The notes below the pieces were generated by a model. That model made no database searches. It saw only the letters and a program-made list of their open reading frames with translations, and had not been told where the DNA came from. This document shows, piece by piece, positions 47,750 to 56,681 of a DNA stretch of 64,000 bases. Within the stretch, counting starts at the first letter, position 1; each line of letters opens with the position of its first letter. The translations under genes and the position numbers were made by a program. This stretch comes from Paracoccus sp. JM45 (GTDB taxonomy: Bacteria > Pseudomonadota > Alphaproteobacteria > Rhodobacterales > Rhodobacteraceae), in NCBI RefSeq assembly GCF_003590715.1, contig NZ_QQVY01000006.1, positions 62,001 through 126,000 of the forward strand, given 5' to 3'.

Positions 47750-47816
47750 CGGGTGTTCCTTCTGTCTTTCATTACAGATGTAGGGGATGCCCCGTGCCGT
47801 CGCAAGGCCATGCAGA

Positions 47817-47844
47817 AAGGCCGCACCCGATAGGGCGCGGCCTT
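47817..47844 (-). terminator. hairpin after the small lipoprotein gene
   Basis: AAGGCCGC and GCGGCCTT arms continue through a mismatch into CCC/GGG around GATA. On the minus strand it is followed by TCTGC, so termination is probable but not strong. Confidence 0.55.
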
Positions 47845-47869
47845 AGCTGGAAATAGTGCCGGTTCCGGA

Positions 47870-48037
47870 TCAGTTCATCGCGCTGACAGCACCGGCGGTT
47901 CCACCGACCACCGCGCCGACAGGCCCGGCAACTGCCGCACCACCGACGCCACCGGTCGCTGCGCGTTCTGTCACAGTATTACCGCAAGCCGAAAGTGCCA
48001 ACACCGCAGCAGTCAGTCCCAAAGCAATATAACGCAT
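47870..48037 (-). CDS. small lipoprotein, glycine-zipper type
   Basis: A 55-residue reading frame that starts MRYIALGLTAAVLALSACGN, with lipobox LSAC (Cys18). The mature part is Gly/Ala/Val-rich (GGVGGAAVAGPVGAVVGG), like small glycine-zipper lipoproteins of the outer membrane. The ribosome site GGGGAT precedes the ATG by a few bases. It stands alone between bolA and the LysR gene, with its own terminator-like hairpin. Function unknown. Confidence 0.8.
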   Translation of the reverse strand: MRYIALGLTAAVLALSACGNTVTERAATGGVGGAAVAGPVGAVVGGTAGAVSAMN

Positions 48038-48143
48038 CTTCGATCCCCTTAAAAAACAAAGCGTGTTTTATTCTGGGGAACGACGCGCAACGGGGGACGA
48101 TAGTTCCGCGTGGGCATGCAGAAAACCTGCCGGATTGCGGCAA

Positions 48144-49025
48144 TTACAGGTCCTGTTGCCGTAACCAGTCGATAAAGGTTTCGATATCGCCACGCCTTTC
48201 CAGATCATCACGTTCGACCAGATAGAAGCTTTCGCCCATTGCAATTTCCAGCGCGAAAGGAGCCACCAGTCTGCCATCATCCAGTTCGCGCCGGACAAAA
48301 CTGCGGCTGATGATCGCGCAGCCATGACCGGCCCCAAGGATATGCATGGCAATCAGCGACGAATCCGCCTTCATCCATTGGACCGGACGGGGCTGCGCGA
48401 ACCCGCAATGATCAAACAGCCGGTCCCAGTCGGTCTCGGACCCGACGATCTGGACGATATGCGCGGCACGAAGCAGATCAACCGAAGGCGTATTCCCAAG
48501 CGTCATTGCATAATCGGGGTGGCAAACGATGGTCGCCCCCCCGATCTGCAGGCGGTGGATCTTGTTCTCGGGCCAGTCCCCGCCGCCATAGCGGATGTCC
48601 AGATCGATGCTCGCGTCGCTCATCCGGTCGGCCCAGACGGTGGTGGACAGCTCGATCTCGATATCGGGGTGCTGGTTGCGAAAGGCGTTCAGGCGCGGGG
48701 CCAGCAACAGCGCAGCAAATGAGATCGAGGACCTTACCCGGATAATCGACTTGCGTTTGGTGCTGAACAGACCGTCGGTTGCAGTCTGCATATTCTGGAA
48801 GGATTTGCGGATCGGCAGGGCATAGGCCTGACCGACGTCTGTCAGTTCGACCCCCTTTGCCAGACGCTTGAACAGCTGCATGCCGAGATGCTGTTCCAGC
48901 AGACGTATCTGCTGGCTGACCGCCGCAGGTGTCAGGTTCAGTTCATCGGCCGCCGAGCTGAAGGAACTGTGACGCGCGGATGCCTCGAACGATCGAAGCC
49001 AGGTGACATGGGGCAATCGGCGCAT
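48144..49025 (-). CDS. LysR family regulator, GcvA-like
   Basis: A 293-residue regulator. The winged helix at about 5-62 (WLRSFEASARHSSFSSAADELNLTPAAVSQQI) and the DLDIRYGGGDWP segment are typical of the GcvA branch. It is divergent from the GMC oxidoreductase gene, and a perfect palindrome lies between them, so it probably controls the oxidoreductase-dehydratase-aldehyde dehydrogenase operon. Effector unknown. Confidence 0.92.
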   Translation of the reverse strand: MRRLPHVTWLRSFEASARHSSFSSAADELNLTPAAVSQQIRLLEQHLGMQLFKRLAKGVELTDVGQAYALPIRKSFQNMQTATDGLFSTKRKSIIRVRSSISFAALLLAPRLNAFRNQHPDIEIELSTTVWADRMSDASIDLDIRYGGGDWPENKIHRLQIGGATIVCHPDYAMTLGNTPSVDLLRAAHIVQIVGSETDWDRLFDHCGFAQPRPVQWMKADSSLIAMHILGAGHGCAIISRSFVRRELDDGRLVAPFALEIAMGESFYLVERDDLERRGDIETFIDWLRQQDL

Positions 49026-49072
49026 GATGGTCCAGTTTGTTATCCGCCAAGTCTGGCCGGTTTACAGGGTTC

Positions 49073-49090
49073 GAGCAAATCTATTTGCTC
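49073..49090. promoter_or_regulatory. palindromic operator candidate of the LysR regulator
   Basis: GAGCAAAT-CT-ATTTGCTC, a perfect 8-bp dyad 48 bases before the LysR start and 100 before the oxidoreductase start. Placement between divergent genes is typical for LysR operators. Confidence 0.6.
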
Positions 49091-49190
49091 AAACTCATAT
49101 GGGGTCTCAGCGGTCAAAGTCGTTGTTTGCGTTTCTGGCCGCCTGCTGCCTCATTATGCAGCGAATGACAACAGCAGTGCGGGCCATAAC

Positions 49191-50792
49191 ATGCAGCAGG
49201 ATCAATACGACTTTATCGTCGTCGGCGCGGGTTCGGCTGGCTGTGTTTTGGCCGACCGGCTGTCAGATAACGGCAAGTTCAGCGTCCTGGTGGTGGAGGC
49301 TGGCGGGACCGATGCCCGGATGTGGATCAAGATACCCGTCGGCTATGCGATCAATTATGCCAATCCGCACCTGAACTGGGGCTATCACACCGATGCCGAT
49401 GACGGTTTATCGGGGCGCAGCAGCTATTGGCCGCGGGGGCGGGTCGTTGGTGGATCAAGCTCGATCAATGCGATGGCCTATGTCCGTGGCCAGCCGCGTG
49501 ATTTCGATGATTGGGTGGCCGCTGGTGCCGATGGCTGGGGATGGGACGCCGTGCGCGATACCTATGCCGCTATGGAAACCGCGTCGGACGATCCTGCAGG
49601 CACGGGCCCTGTCTGGGTGCAGGATCTGTCAGACCAGATGAACCCGTTTTCGGCGCATTTCATCAAGGCGGCCCCGCAAGCGGGCTATCAGGTTGTGGAT
49701 GACATGAACCGCATAGGGGCCGAGGGCGTCGGCTATTACCGCAGCAATGTCAGGCGCGGTCGCCGCTGGTCTGCGGCCGATGCATTTTTGCGCCCTGCAA
49801 TGAAGCGGTCGAACCTGCGGCTGGTCACCCATGCCCATGTCACCCGACTGGAGTTTTCGGGTGCCAAGGTCGACGGGCTGACCTATCTGCATCGCGGCAA
49901 AAGCCGTCGCGTGACCGCACGCCACGAGGTGATCCTCAGCGCGGGCGCCATCAATTCGCCACAGCTGTTGCAACTGTCGGGGATTGGCCCCGCGCAACTG
50001 CTGCAATCGCATGGTATTCAGGTGCGCCATGATCTGCCGCAGGTCGGGCAGAACCTTCAGGACCATCTGGCGATCACCCATCAGTTCAGGGCCACAAAAG
50101 ACACGCTGAACGCCATTCTGGGCAACCGCATGGGGCGGCTTCTGGCCGGAATGCGCTATGTCCTGACGCGGCGCGGTCCCTTGGCGGTGCCGGTCAATCA
50201 GGTCGGCGGTTTCGTGCGTTCGGGGCCGGATGTAGCATCCCCCGATGTGCAGCTGTTCTGCAACCCTGCGTCATATGAAATTACCCCCGAAGGCAAGGTC
50301 GCCATGGACTGGACAGGCGGTTATCTGATGTCGGCGCAAACCTGTCGTCCGACCAGCCGTGGGTCGGTGCGGATACGGTCCGCCAATCACCGCGACACGC
50401 CCTCGATCAACGCCAATTCCCTCGCCACCCCCGAGGATCGCCACGCCGCCATTCGCGGAAGCCGTTTGATCCGTGACCTGTCCCTGACGCCCGAACTGCA
50501 ATCGGTCACTCTTGGACCCAAGGATGCCAGCTTTACAACAATGGACGACGCGGCCCTGTTGCAGGATTTCCGCGACCGCGCCTCGACCGTCTATCACCCG
50601 ACCTGCACTTGCCGGATGGGACATGATGCGCGCGATTCCGTGGTTGATGCACGGCTGCGGGTCCACAGGGTTGCGGGCCTGCGGGTCGTCGATGCATCGG
50701 CTTTTCCCAATATCACCTCGGGCAATACCAACGCGCCTACGATGATGCTGGCCATGCGTGCCGCCGATATGATCCTGCAGGATGCAGGCTGA
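49191..50792 (+). CDS. GMC family FAD oxidoreductase
   Basis: A 533-residue glucose-methanol-choline oxidoreductase, closest in look to choline/alcohol dehydrogenases. The FAD motif is VVGAGSAG at 10-17, PRGRVVGGSSSINAM is GMC signature 1, and GAINSPQLLQLSGIGP is signature 2. The catalytic His469 (YHPTCTCRMG) and Asn512 region (SGNTNAPT) are present. It would oxidise an alcohol to an aldehyde. I chose ATG 49191; the frame is open upstream into the LysR promoter. The next gene begins 28 bases later. Confidence 0.92.
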   Translation: MQQDQYDFIVVGAGSAGCVLADRLSDNGKFSVLVVEAGGTDARMWIKIPVGYAINYANPHLNWGYHTDADDGLSGRSSYWPRGRVVGGSSSINAMAYVRGQPRDFDDWVAAGADGWGWDAVRDTYAAMETASDDPAGTGPVWVQDLSDQMNPFSAHFIKAAPQAGYQVVDDMNRIGAEGVGYYRSNVRRGRRWSAADAFLRPAMKRSNLRLVTHAHVTRLEFSGAKVDGLTYLHRGKSRRVTARHEVILSAGAINSPQLLQLSGIGPAQLLQSHGIQVRHDLPQVGQNLQDHLAITHQFRATKDTLNAILGNRMGRLLAGMRYVLTRRGPLAVPVNQVGGFVRSGPDVASPDVQLFCNPASYEITPEGKVAMDWTGGYLMSAQTCRPTSRGSVRIRSANHRDTPSINANSLATPEDRHAAIRGSRLIRDLSLTPELQSVTLGPKDASFTTMDDAALLQDFRDRASTVYHPTCTCRMGHDARDSVVDARLRVHRVAGLRVVDASAFPNITSGNTNAPTMMLAMRAADMILQDAG

Positions 50793-50820
50793 TCACATTC
50801 CCACCAAGGAAAGGGCCATC

Positions 50821-52029
50821 ATGCGCCTTGAAAAGCTAGAAACATTTGTCGTCGCCAACCCGCCCCCCCGTCACGGAGGGCGCTATTTCATCTTTGTCCG
50901 CCTGACGACCACCTGCGGCATCACCGGCGTGGGCGAGATTTACAATGCCACCTTCGGTCCGGACGTATGCTGCGCGATGGCGCGGGATATGTTCGCGCGC
51001 CATTTCGAAAACGAGGATCCGGCCCGCATCGAATTGCTGTTCCGCAAGGCCTATGGCGCGGGCTTTACGCAACGCCCCGATGTCAGCGTCATGGGCACCT
51101 TCAGCGGGCTGGAAATGGCGTGCTGGGATATCTTGGGCAAAGCGGCGGATAAGCCGGTTCACGAACTGCTGGGCGGGCGTGTGCATGACCGGTTGCGCAG
51201 CTATTCCTATATCTATCCGGCCAGTGGCGATGTCTATCCCGACCCGAATACGCCCAACGCCTATAACGATGCATCCATCGCGGCCGAGGTGGCGGTCGGT
51301 ATGGTCGAACAGGGTTTCACCGCGCTGAAATTCGATCCCGCCGGCCCCTTTACCATCTTCGACGGGCATCAACCGCGGCTAGAGGATATCACCCGCAGCG
51401 TTGATTTCTGCCGTGAAATCCGTGCGGCAGTCGGGGATCGGGCCGACCTTCTGTTCGGCACCCACGGCCAGTTCACCGTGTCGGGGGCCAAGCGTCTGGC
51501 CCGTGCGCTGGAACCCTATGACCCCTTGTGGTTCGAAGAACCACTGCCGCCGGAAAGCCCCGCCGATATGGCGCAGGTCGCGGCCTTTACCTCGATCCCT
51601 GTGGCGGCGGGTGAACGGCTTTGCACCAAGTATGAATTCGCACGTCTGCTGGAAACCGGCGCGGCATCAATCCTGCAGATGAACCTCGGGCGCGTCGGCG
51701 GTCTGATGGAGGCGAAGAAGATCGCCGGAATGGCCGAAACCCGTCAGGTGCAAATCGCGCCGCATCTGTATTGCGGCCCGATCGTTGCGGCGGCCAATAT
51801 CCAGATTGCCGCCTGTTCGCCGAACTTCCTGATCCTTGAAAGCATCGGCACCTTTGATGGTCCCTATATGCAATGCGTCAAGGGCGGGATCGAATGGGAA
51901 GACGGCTATATCATTCCATCAAACAAGCCGGGTCTGGGTCTGGAAATCGACGACGAGGCGGTCGCCAGGATGACCTATCACAGTGACGAACTGCATCTGG
52001 ACATGGCCAAGGCCCATGTGACCCCCTGA
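50821..52029 (+). CDS. enolase superfamily (mandelate racemase/MLE-like) dehydratase
   Basis: A 402-residue sugar-acid dehydratase-like enzyme. The N-terminal capping domain covers 1-125 and the barrel follows. By eye: Lys170 and Asp172 (LKFDPAG) stand where many members have KxK; Glu239/Glu240 (WFEEP) and Glu265 (AGERLC) fit metal ligands; His315 (APHLYCG) fits the general base. The first metal-ligand region reads FGTHG (213-216) instead of the usual Asp. It lies between an alcohol oxidoreductase and an aldehyde dehydrogenase. The substrate is probably a sugar acid or hydroxy acid. Confidence 0.9.
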   Translation: MRLEKLETFVVANPPPRHGGRYFIFVRLTTTCGITGVGEIYNATFGPDVCCAMARDMFARHFENEDPARIELLFRKAYGAGFTQRPDVSVMGTFSGLEMACWDILGKAADKPVHELLGGRVHDRLRSYSYIYPASGDVYPDPNTPNAYNDASIAAEVAVGMVEQGFTALKFDPAGPFTIFDGHQPRLEDITRSVDFCREIRAAVGDRADLLFGTHGQFTVSGAKRLARALEPYDPLWFEEPLPPESPADMAQVAAFTSIPVAAGERLCTKYEFARLLETGAASILQMNLGRVGGLMEAKKIAGMAETRQVQIAPHLYCGPIVAAANIQIAACSPNFLILESIGTFDGPYMQCVKGGIEWEDGYIIPSNKPGLGLEIDDEAVARMTYHSDELHLDMAKAHVTP

Positions 52030-52040
52030 AAGGCAATAAC

Positions 52041-53483
52041 ATGATTTCGATCAATAAATTCTATATCGGCGGCGAATGGGTCACCCCGGATTCGACCAAG
52101 ACAATGCCGATCCTGACGCCATCGACCAATGCCCAGATCGGGCAGCTGACCTTGGGCAATCGCACGGATGTGGACCGCGCGGTGGCTGCCGCAAAGACGG
52201 CGTTCGACAGCTTTTCGATGACCTCGAAACAGGAACGTCTGGCGCTGCTGTACCGTCTGGCCGATGTGACCCGCGACCGGATGGAAGATCTGGCGCAGGC
52301 CATCACCATGGAAATGGGCGCCCCCGCAACCATGTCGTTCGAGGTTCAGGCGGATGCAGGTCTTGGCCATCTTCTGGCATTCACCGCCGCACTGAAGGCT
52401 TTGGAGGAGGAGGAAACCCTTCCCAACGGCGATTTGTTGTCGCGTGAACCCATCGGTGTCTGCGGGCTGATTACGCCGTGGAACTGGCCGATCAACCAGA
52501 TCGCCCTGAAGGTGATCCCCGCTTTGGCGACCGGATCGACCTGCATCCTGAAGCCCTCAGAACATACGCCCCTGTCGGCCCAGATCTATGCCGAGATCAT
52601 CCACGAAGCTGGCTATCCCGCAGGGGTCTTCAACCTTGTGCATGGCGACGGCCCGACCGTTGGTGCCGGACTGTCCAGCCATCCGGATGTGGCGATGATG
52701 TCCTTTACCGGATCGACCCGCGCGGGCAGTGCCGTGTCAAAGGATTCAGCCGATACCGTCAAGCGTGTGACACTGGAACTGGGGGGCAAATCGCCCAATC
52801 TGGTCTTTGCCGATTGCGATCTTGCAACACGCATTCAGGAAGGCGTGGTGGGCTGTTTTTATAACACCGGTCAATCCTGCGATGCGCCGACCCGCATGCT
52901 GGTCGAACGCAGCGTCTATGATCAGGCGCTGGAGATTGCCAAAAGGGCGGCTGACGCGCAGGTCGTCGGTGATCCCGCAGCTAAAGGCGATCACATCGGG
53001 CCTTTGTTCGACGGTATCCAGTATGACCGTGTCCAGACGATGATCCAGAAGGGTATCGACGGCGGCGCGCGTCTGCTGGCCGGTGGTGCCGGTCGCCCTG
53101 ACGGGTTGCCCGAACATCTGCAAACGGGCTGGTTCGTCCGTCCGACGATCTTTTGCGATGTGACCCCCGATATGGCCATCTGGCGCGAGGAAATCTTTGG
53201 CCCCGTTCTGGTCATGACGCCCTTTGATACCGAAGAAGAAGCCATCGCGCTGGCCAATGACACCGAATACGGTCTGGCCGCCTATCTGCAGACCGGCAGT
53301 AAGGAACGCGCCCGTCGTGTTAGCCGTCGCCTGCGCGCAGGTGGCATCCATATCAATGGCCGTGATGCGGATTACGGATCACCCTTTGGTGGCTTCAAGC
53401 ATTCGGGCATTGGCCGCGAAGGTGGCCGCTTCGGGTTGGAGGATTACCTTGAACTGAAGGTCCGCCCGCCGTTCGTCGCCTGA
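52041..53483 (+). CDS. NAD(P)-dependent aldehyde dehydrogenase
   Basis: A 480-residue ALDH. Catalytic Cys280 (NTGQSCDAPTRML) and Glu246 (LELGGKSP) are present, and NPW-type TPWNWPINQ and SFTGSTRAG bind the cofactor. It starts 11 bases after the dehydratase gene with GAAAGG before it. It would oxidise the aldehyde made by the GMC oxidoreductase or by the dehydratase route. A strong terminator follows. Confidence 0.95.
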   Translation: MISINKFYIGGEWVTPDSTKTMPILTPSTNAQIGQLTLGNRTDVDRAVAAAKTAFDSFSMTSKQERLALLYRLADVTRDRMEDLAQAITMEMGAPATMSFEVQADAGLGHLLAFTAALKALEEEETLPNGDLLSREPIGVCGLITPWNWPINQIALKVIPALATGSTCILKPSEHTPLSAQIYAEIIHEAGYPAGVFNLVHGDGPTVGAGLSSHPDVAMMSFTGSTRAGSAVSKDSADTVKRVTLELGGKSPNLVFADCDLATRIQEGVVGCFYNTGQSCDAPTRMLVERSVYDQALEIAKRAADAQVVGDPAAKGDHIGPLFDGIQYDRVQTMIQKGIDGGARLLAGGAGRPDGLPEHLQTGWFVRPTIFCDVTPDMAIWREEIFGPVLVMTPFDTEEEAIALANDTEYGLAAYLQTGSKERARRVSRRLRAGGIHINGRDADYGSPFGGFKHSGIGREGGRFGLEDYLELKVRPPFVA

Positions 53484-53490
53484 TCACGAC

Positions 53491-53531
53491 AAAAGGGGGC
53501 GCAAGGAAATATCCTTGCGCCCCCTTTTTTT
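53491..53531. terminator. strong bidirectional terminator
   Basis: A 17-bp perfect stem, AAAAGGGGGCGCAAGGA against TCCTTGCGCCCCCTTTT, loop AATA, with T7. It separates two convergent operons. Confidence 0.95.
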
Positions 53532-53545
53532 AAGGTTGGCGGGTG

Positions 53546-54694
53546 TCAGGCAAGGGCCTGCTTTTTCGCGCCCTCATCCAGAGTGAAACCTTTTTTCGCC
53601 AACACGCGATAGGTTGACCGCAGCGCACCGCGATCCATATAGCACCCGCGCAAATGGCGGCTGCCGCTGTCGGCCACATAGCCTTCGCGGCCATGCACGA
53701 TGCGGTGGTTGTCAAAGACCACGCAATTGCCCGCCTCGGAGCGGAAGCGCAGCATGAAACGGTCTTCCTGCATCATGCGGATGAACTTGATGAACGCCGG
53801 ATAATAGAGGTCCAACAGCTCTTGCGGCAAATCCAGATAGTCCTGCAAATGCTGGGAAATCGTCACGCCGGTGACATTGCCGTCGGGATCGGTTTCGATC
53901 ACGCGCTGATGGGCGCGGTAATCCCAGTTGTCGTGGCGATAGAAGAACGGAATGTCATGGCTGGCCAACAATTCGAAGGCTGCGGGGTCTTCGGCGCGCA
54001 GGGCTTCGGCGACAGCCGCGCCGTCCAGAAACAGCGACAGACCGCCCTCGACCGTGTTTTCCAGACAGTGCAGGAACTGGACGCCGGGGGCAAATTCTTC
54101 ACCCGGCAAGTCGGTGTGCATTTCCAGCGGGCCCGCGGTAAAGGCAAGGTTCGTCGGTTCGATTTCGACGCGAACATCGAAGAACAGACCCTCGGCGGAT
54201 GGGGTGACGGACCCCATGGTGTTCACCAGCCGCGGCAAAGCCTCGACCGTTTTATCCATGCTGGTGACGATGGCGATACCATCCTCGATCACTGCGCGGC
54301 TTAGACGGGCAAGCCCTTCGTCGGTGTTCAGGACGGCGTGCTGGTCCACGCGGGTAATTTTGGGCAGATGGTCGCTGTACCACAGATTGCGGGGCAGGGC
54401 GGCGGGGTCTGCGGTGCGTCCACCTTTGGCCACCTGACGCAGCAGCGCCATCGGCACGCGCGAGGCCTGCGCCTCGTGCTGCCAGCCGATGACAAGCATC
54501 TCGTCGTCAATCATAGCCGAGCTGGCGCGCGGGGCGTTTTTCAGCTCGGACGCATCAAAGATCCGTTCGCGGGTTTGCGGATCGATGCAGGACAGGCAGG
54601 CATCGCGCAGCCAGTAATAGTTAAAATAGCTGTCACCGTCGGGCAAGCCGACGACCATGCCATTTTCTTTCAGATCGAAGGTAATATCACTCAT
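53546..54694 (-). CDS. gamma-butyrobetaine hydroxylase-like Fe(II)/2-oxoglutarate dioxygenase
   Basis: A 382-residue TauD/TfdA-fold dioxygenase with an N-terminal DUF971-like domain (YYWLRDACLSCIDP, Cys33 and Cys36 as likely zinc ligands), as in gamma-butyrobetaine and trimethyllysine hydroxylases. The iron site is His193-x-Asp195 (EMHTDLPG) and His334 (RIVHGREGY). It would hydroxylate a trimethylammonium or other carboxylic substrate. It is the last gene of a three-gene operon; I took ATG 54694, where the family starts. Confidence 0.9.
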   Translation of the reverse strand: MSDITFDLKENGMVVGLPDGDSYFNYYWLRDACLSCIDPQTRERIFDASELKNAPRASSAMIDDEMLVIGWQHEAQASRVPMALLRQVAKGGRTADPAALPRNLWYSDHLPKITRVDQHAVLNTDEGLARLSRAVIEDGIAIVTSMDKTVEALPRLVNTMGSVTPSAEGLFFDVRVEIEPTNLAFTAGPLEMHTDLPGEEFAPGVQFLHCLENTVEGGLSLFLDGAAVAEALRAEDPAAFELLASHDIPFFYRHDNWDYRAHQRVIETDPDGNVTGVTISQHLQDYLDLPQELLDLYYPAFIKFIRMMQEDRFMLRFRSEAGNCVVFDNHRIVHGREGYVADSGSRHLRGCYMDRGALRSTYRVLAKKGFTLDEGAKKQALA

Positions 54695-54721
54695 GTCGGG
54701 TCCATCCTGTTTCAAACGTGG

Positions 54722-55483
54722 TCAGCAGGCGTAATTGTTGTTTTCTTCGTCCAGAATTGCGCGCAATTCAGTCAAATGGGCCTCGGCCTGTCCGGGATAA
54801 TCGTCCAACTCGGAGGCGGTTTTTTTGGCGATGTCATCTGATAGGACACGCAGCGGCTGGCCGGTCTGCAGCGCGCGGACATAGGTTTCGGCAGCGCGTT
54901 CGAAGTAATACAGCCGGTTCCATGTGTCGGCGACGCTTTTGCCGACGACAAGAATGCCATGGTTGCCCATGATCATGACCTTTTTGGCCGGATCGGACAG
55001 CATGGAGGCACAGCGCAAGCCCTCTTCCTCGAAGGCCAGACCGCCGAAAGCCTCATCGATAACATAGCGGTTATAGAAGGTCGCCGTATTCTGGTCGATC
55101 GGCGGCAGGTTGCTGTCGGACAGACAGGCCAGCACGGTGGACCAGATCGAATGGGTGTGCATGACGCAACGCGCATGCGGGCAGGTCCGGTGAATGGCGG
55201 CATGCAGCCCCCATGCCGTCGGGTCGGGCGCATTCGCAGCCTCAAGCGCCGAAGGGTCATCGGCATCCAGAAGCAGCAGGTCCGATGCCTTGATCCGCGA
55301 AAAATGCTTCTGGTTGGGGTTGATCAGAAACTCGGTTCCGGCATCGTTCACCGCAAGGCTGAAGTGGTTGGCCACAGCCTCGTGCATGTTCAGGCGCGCG
55401 GCCCACCGGAAGGTGGCGGCCAGATCGGCGCGTTCGTTCCAATGGGCCATATTGGCCTGCGGGGTTGCGGGCGCTGTTGTCAT
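54722..55483 (-). CDS. class II aldolase/adducin family protein
   Basis: A 253-residue zinc aldolase-like protein. Metal ligands are likely His109, His111 (VMHTHSIW) and His175 (GNHGILVVG). Members cleave or decarboxylate sugar phosphates and hydroxy acids, but the substrate cannot be read. Its ATG lies 2 bases after the stop of the dehydrogenase gene, so the two are translated together. Such a pair occurs in four-carbon acid-sugar pathways, but the kinase of those loci is missing here. Confidence 0.9.
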   Translation of the reverse strand: MTTAPATPQANMAHWNERADLAATFRWAARLNMHEAVANHFSLAVNDAGTEFLINPNQKHFSRIKASDLLLLDADDPSALEAANAPDPTAWGLHAAIHRTCPHARCVMHTHSIWSTVLACLSDSNLPPIDQNTATFYNRYVIDEAFGGLAFEEEGLRCASMLSDPAKKVMIMGNHGILVVGKSVADTWNRLYYFERAAETYVRALQTGQPLRVLSDDIAKKTASELDDYPGQAEAHLTELRAILDEENNNYAC

Positions 55484-55485
55484 GA

Positions 55486-56451
55486 TCAGGCCATCAACGG
55501 TGCGGAAAGGCCGGTCGGGACGACTTCATAGCCTGCCTCTTCGGGTTCGTCATCGGTCAGTTCGGACGGAAAGCCGGGGGCGCTGATGGACAGGCCGGTG
55601 GCCTCTTCAAGACGGCGGATGATGTTGGGCGACAGTTCGCGATCACCGAAGCGGGCAATGCCGTCATCGAAAATCTGGACCATCAGCGGGCTGATTTCCA
55701 AAGGCACATTGGATTTTTCCGCAATCTTCTGGAACAGGCCGATGTCTTTTTTGACCAGATCCATGGTGAATGACACGTCGCGCGATCCGTTCAGGATCAG
55801 CTGGCTTTCGGTTTCATGGACAAAAGATGTCCCCGAGGAAATCTTCATTGCTTCATAAGTCGTATTCATGTCGACACCGGCAGCCTTCATGGTCACCAAA
55901 GCCTCGCAGCAGGTCAGCAGGTTTGCGGTTGCCAGATAGTTGGTCATCACCTTCAGAACCGAGGCTGTGCCGATGTCGCCGGTGTGCAGGACGCGACGGC
56001 CAAGCGTGGTCAGCGTCGGCAGCATGCGTTCGAAGGTTGCACGGTCACAGCCCGCAAAGATCGAGATGTTGCCCGTATCGGCACGGTGGCAGCCCCCCGA
56101 AACGGGGCATTCCATGGCCGAACCGCCCTTTTCCTTGACCAATGTTGCCAGACGCGTGACCTCGGATTCGTCGGTTGTGGACATTTCCATCCAGATCTTG
56201 CGGGCGTCGATCGCGGGAAGCATTTCCTCGACCACAATGGCCGATGCCGCGGGCGAGGGCAGGCAGGTGATGACCGCGTCGCATTCCTGCATCATCGACA
56301 GCGGGTTAAGGGCCGCCCTTGCCCCGCGTTGCACAAAGCTGGCCACTAGATCCTCGTCCAGATCATGAACGGTCAGGTCGAAACCGTTGCGCAGCAAGCT
56401 GCCCGCCAGTTTGCCACCCACATTGCCTAGTCCGATAAAACCGATTTTCAT
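55486..56451 (-). CDS. 3-hydroxyisobutyrate dehydrogenase-like NAD(P) oxidoreductase
   Basis: A 321-residue beta-hydroxyacid dehydrogenase. The Rossmann motif is GFIGLGNVG at 4-12, the substrate motif is ECPVSGGCHRAD near 115, and catalytic Lys167 lies in LKVMTNYLATANLL. It oxidises a beta-hydroxy acid. I chose ATG 56451; a GTG at 56473-56475 would add eight residues. It heads the operon with the aldolase and the dioxygenase and is divergent from the SDR. Confidence 0.92.
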   Translation of the reverse strand: MKIGFIGLGNVGGKLAGSLLRNGFDLTVHDLDEDLVASFVQRGARAALNPLSMMQECDAVITCLPSPAASAIVVEEMLPAIDARKIWMEMSTTDESEVTRLATLVKEKGGSAMECPVSGGCHRADTGNISIFAGCDRATFERMLPTLTTLGRRVLHTGDIGTASVLKVMTNYLATANLLTCCEALVTMKAAGVDMNTTYEAMKISSGTSFVHETESQLILNGSRDVSFTMDLVKKDIGLFQKIAEKSNVPLEISPLMVQIFDDGIARFGDRELSPNIIRRLEEATGLSISAPGFPSELTDDEPEEAGYEVVPTGLSAPLMA

Positions 56452-56529
56452 CTGGAGCGTTGCCCTTTTCTTCACATATCAGATTTGGCCCGATCATGCG
56501 GATGTTCGTGCCATCAGTAAAACAATGAC

Positions 56530-56639
56530 ATTTCACCCAATGGGGCGGTTTTGCTGGCAAGTTGCCTGTCGATCGGGGGTGGGTGCGCGGGCTGAAATCG
56601 GCCACAGGTGTGATTTCGCAATGCAGGCGTGTGAAATTT
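56530..56639. promoter_or_regulatory. GTGAAAT-type repeats in the divergent promoter
   Basis: ATTTCAC at 56530-56536, GTGAAATTT at 56631-56639, and a dyad GAAATC-N12-GATTTC at 56594-56617. They lie between the divergent dehydrogenase operon and SDR gene and resemble the GTGAAATAA motif in front of the XRE-cupin regulator. Candidate operators. Confidence 0.35.
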
Positions 56640-56681
56640 GCCCTAGCAAGGCCGCGACCAAGGACAAAGGACAAGAACCGC

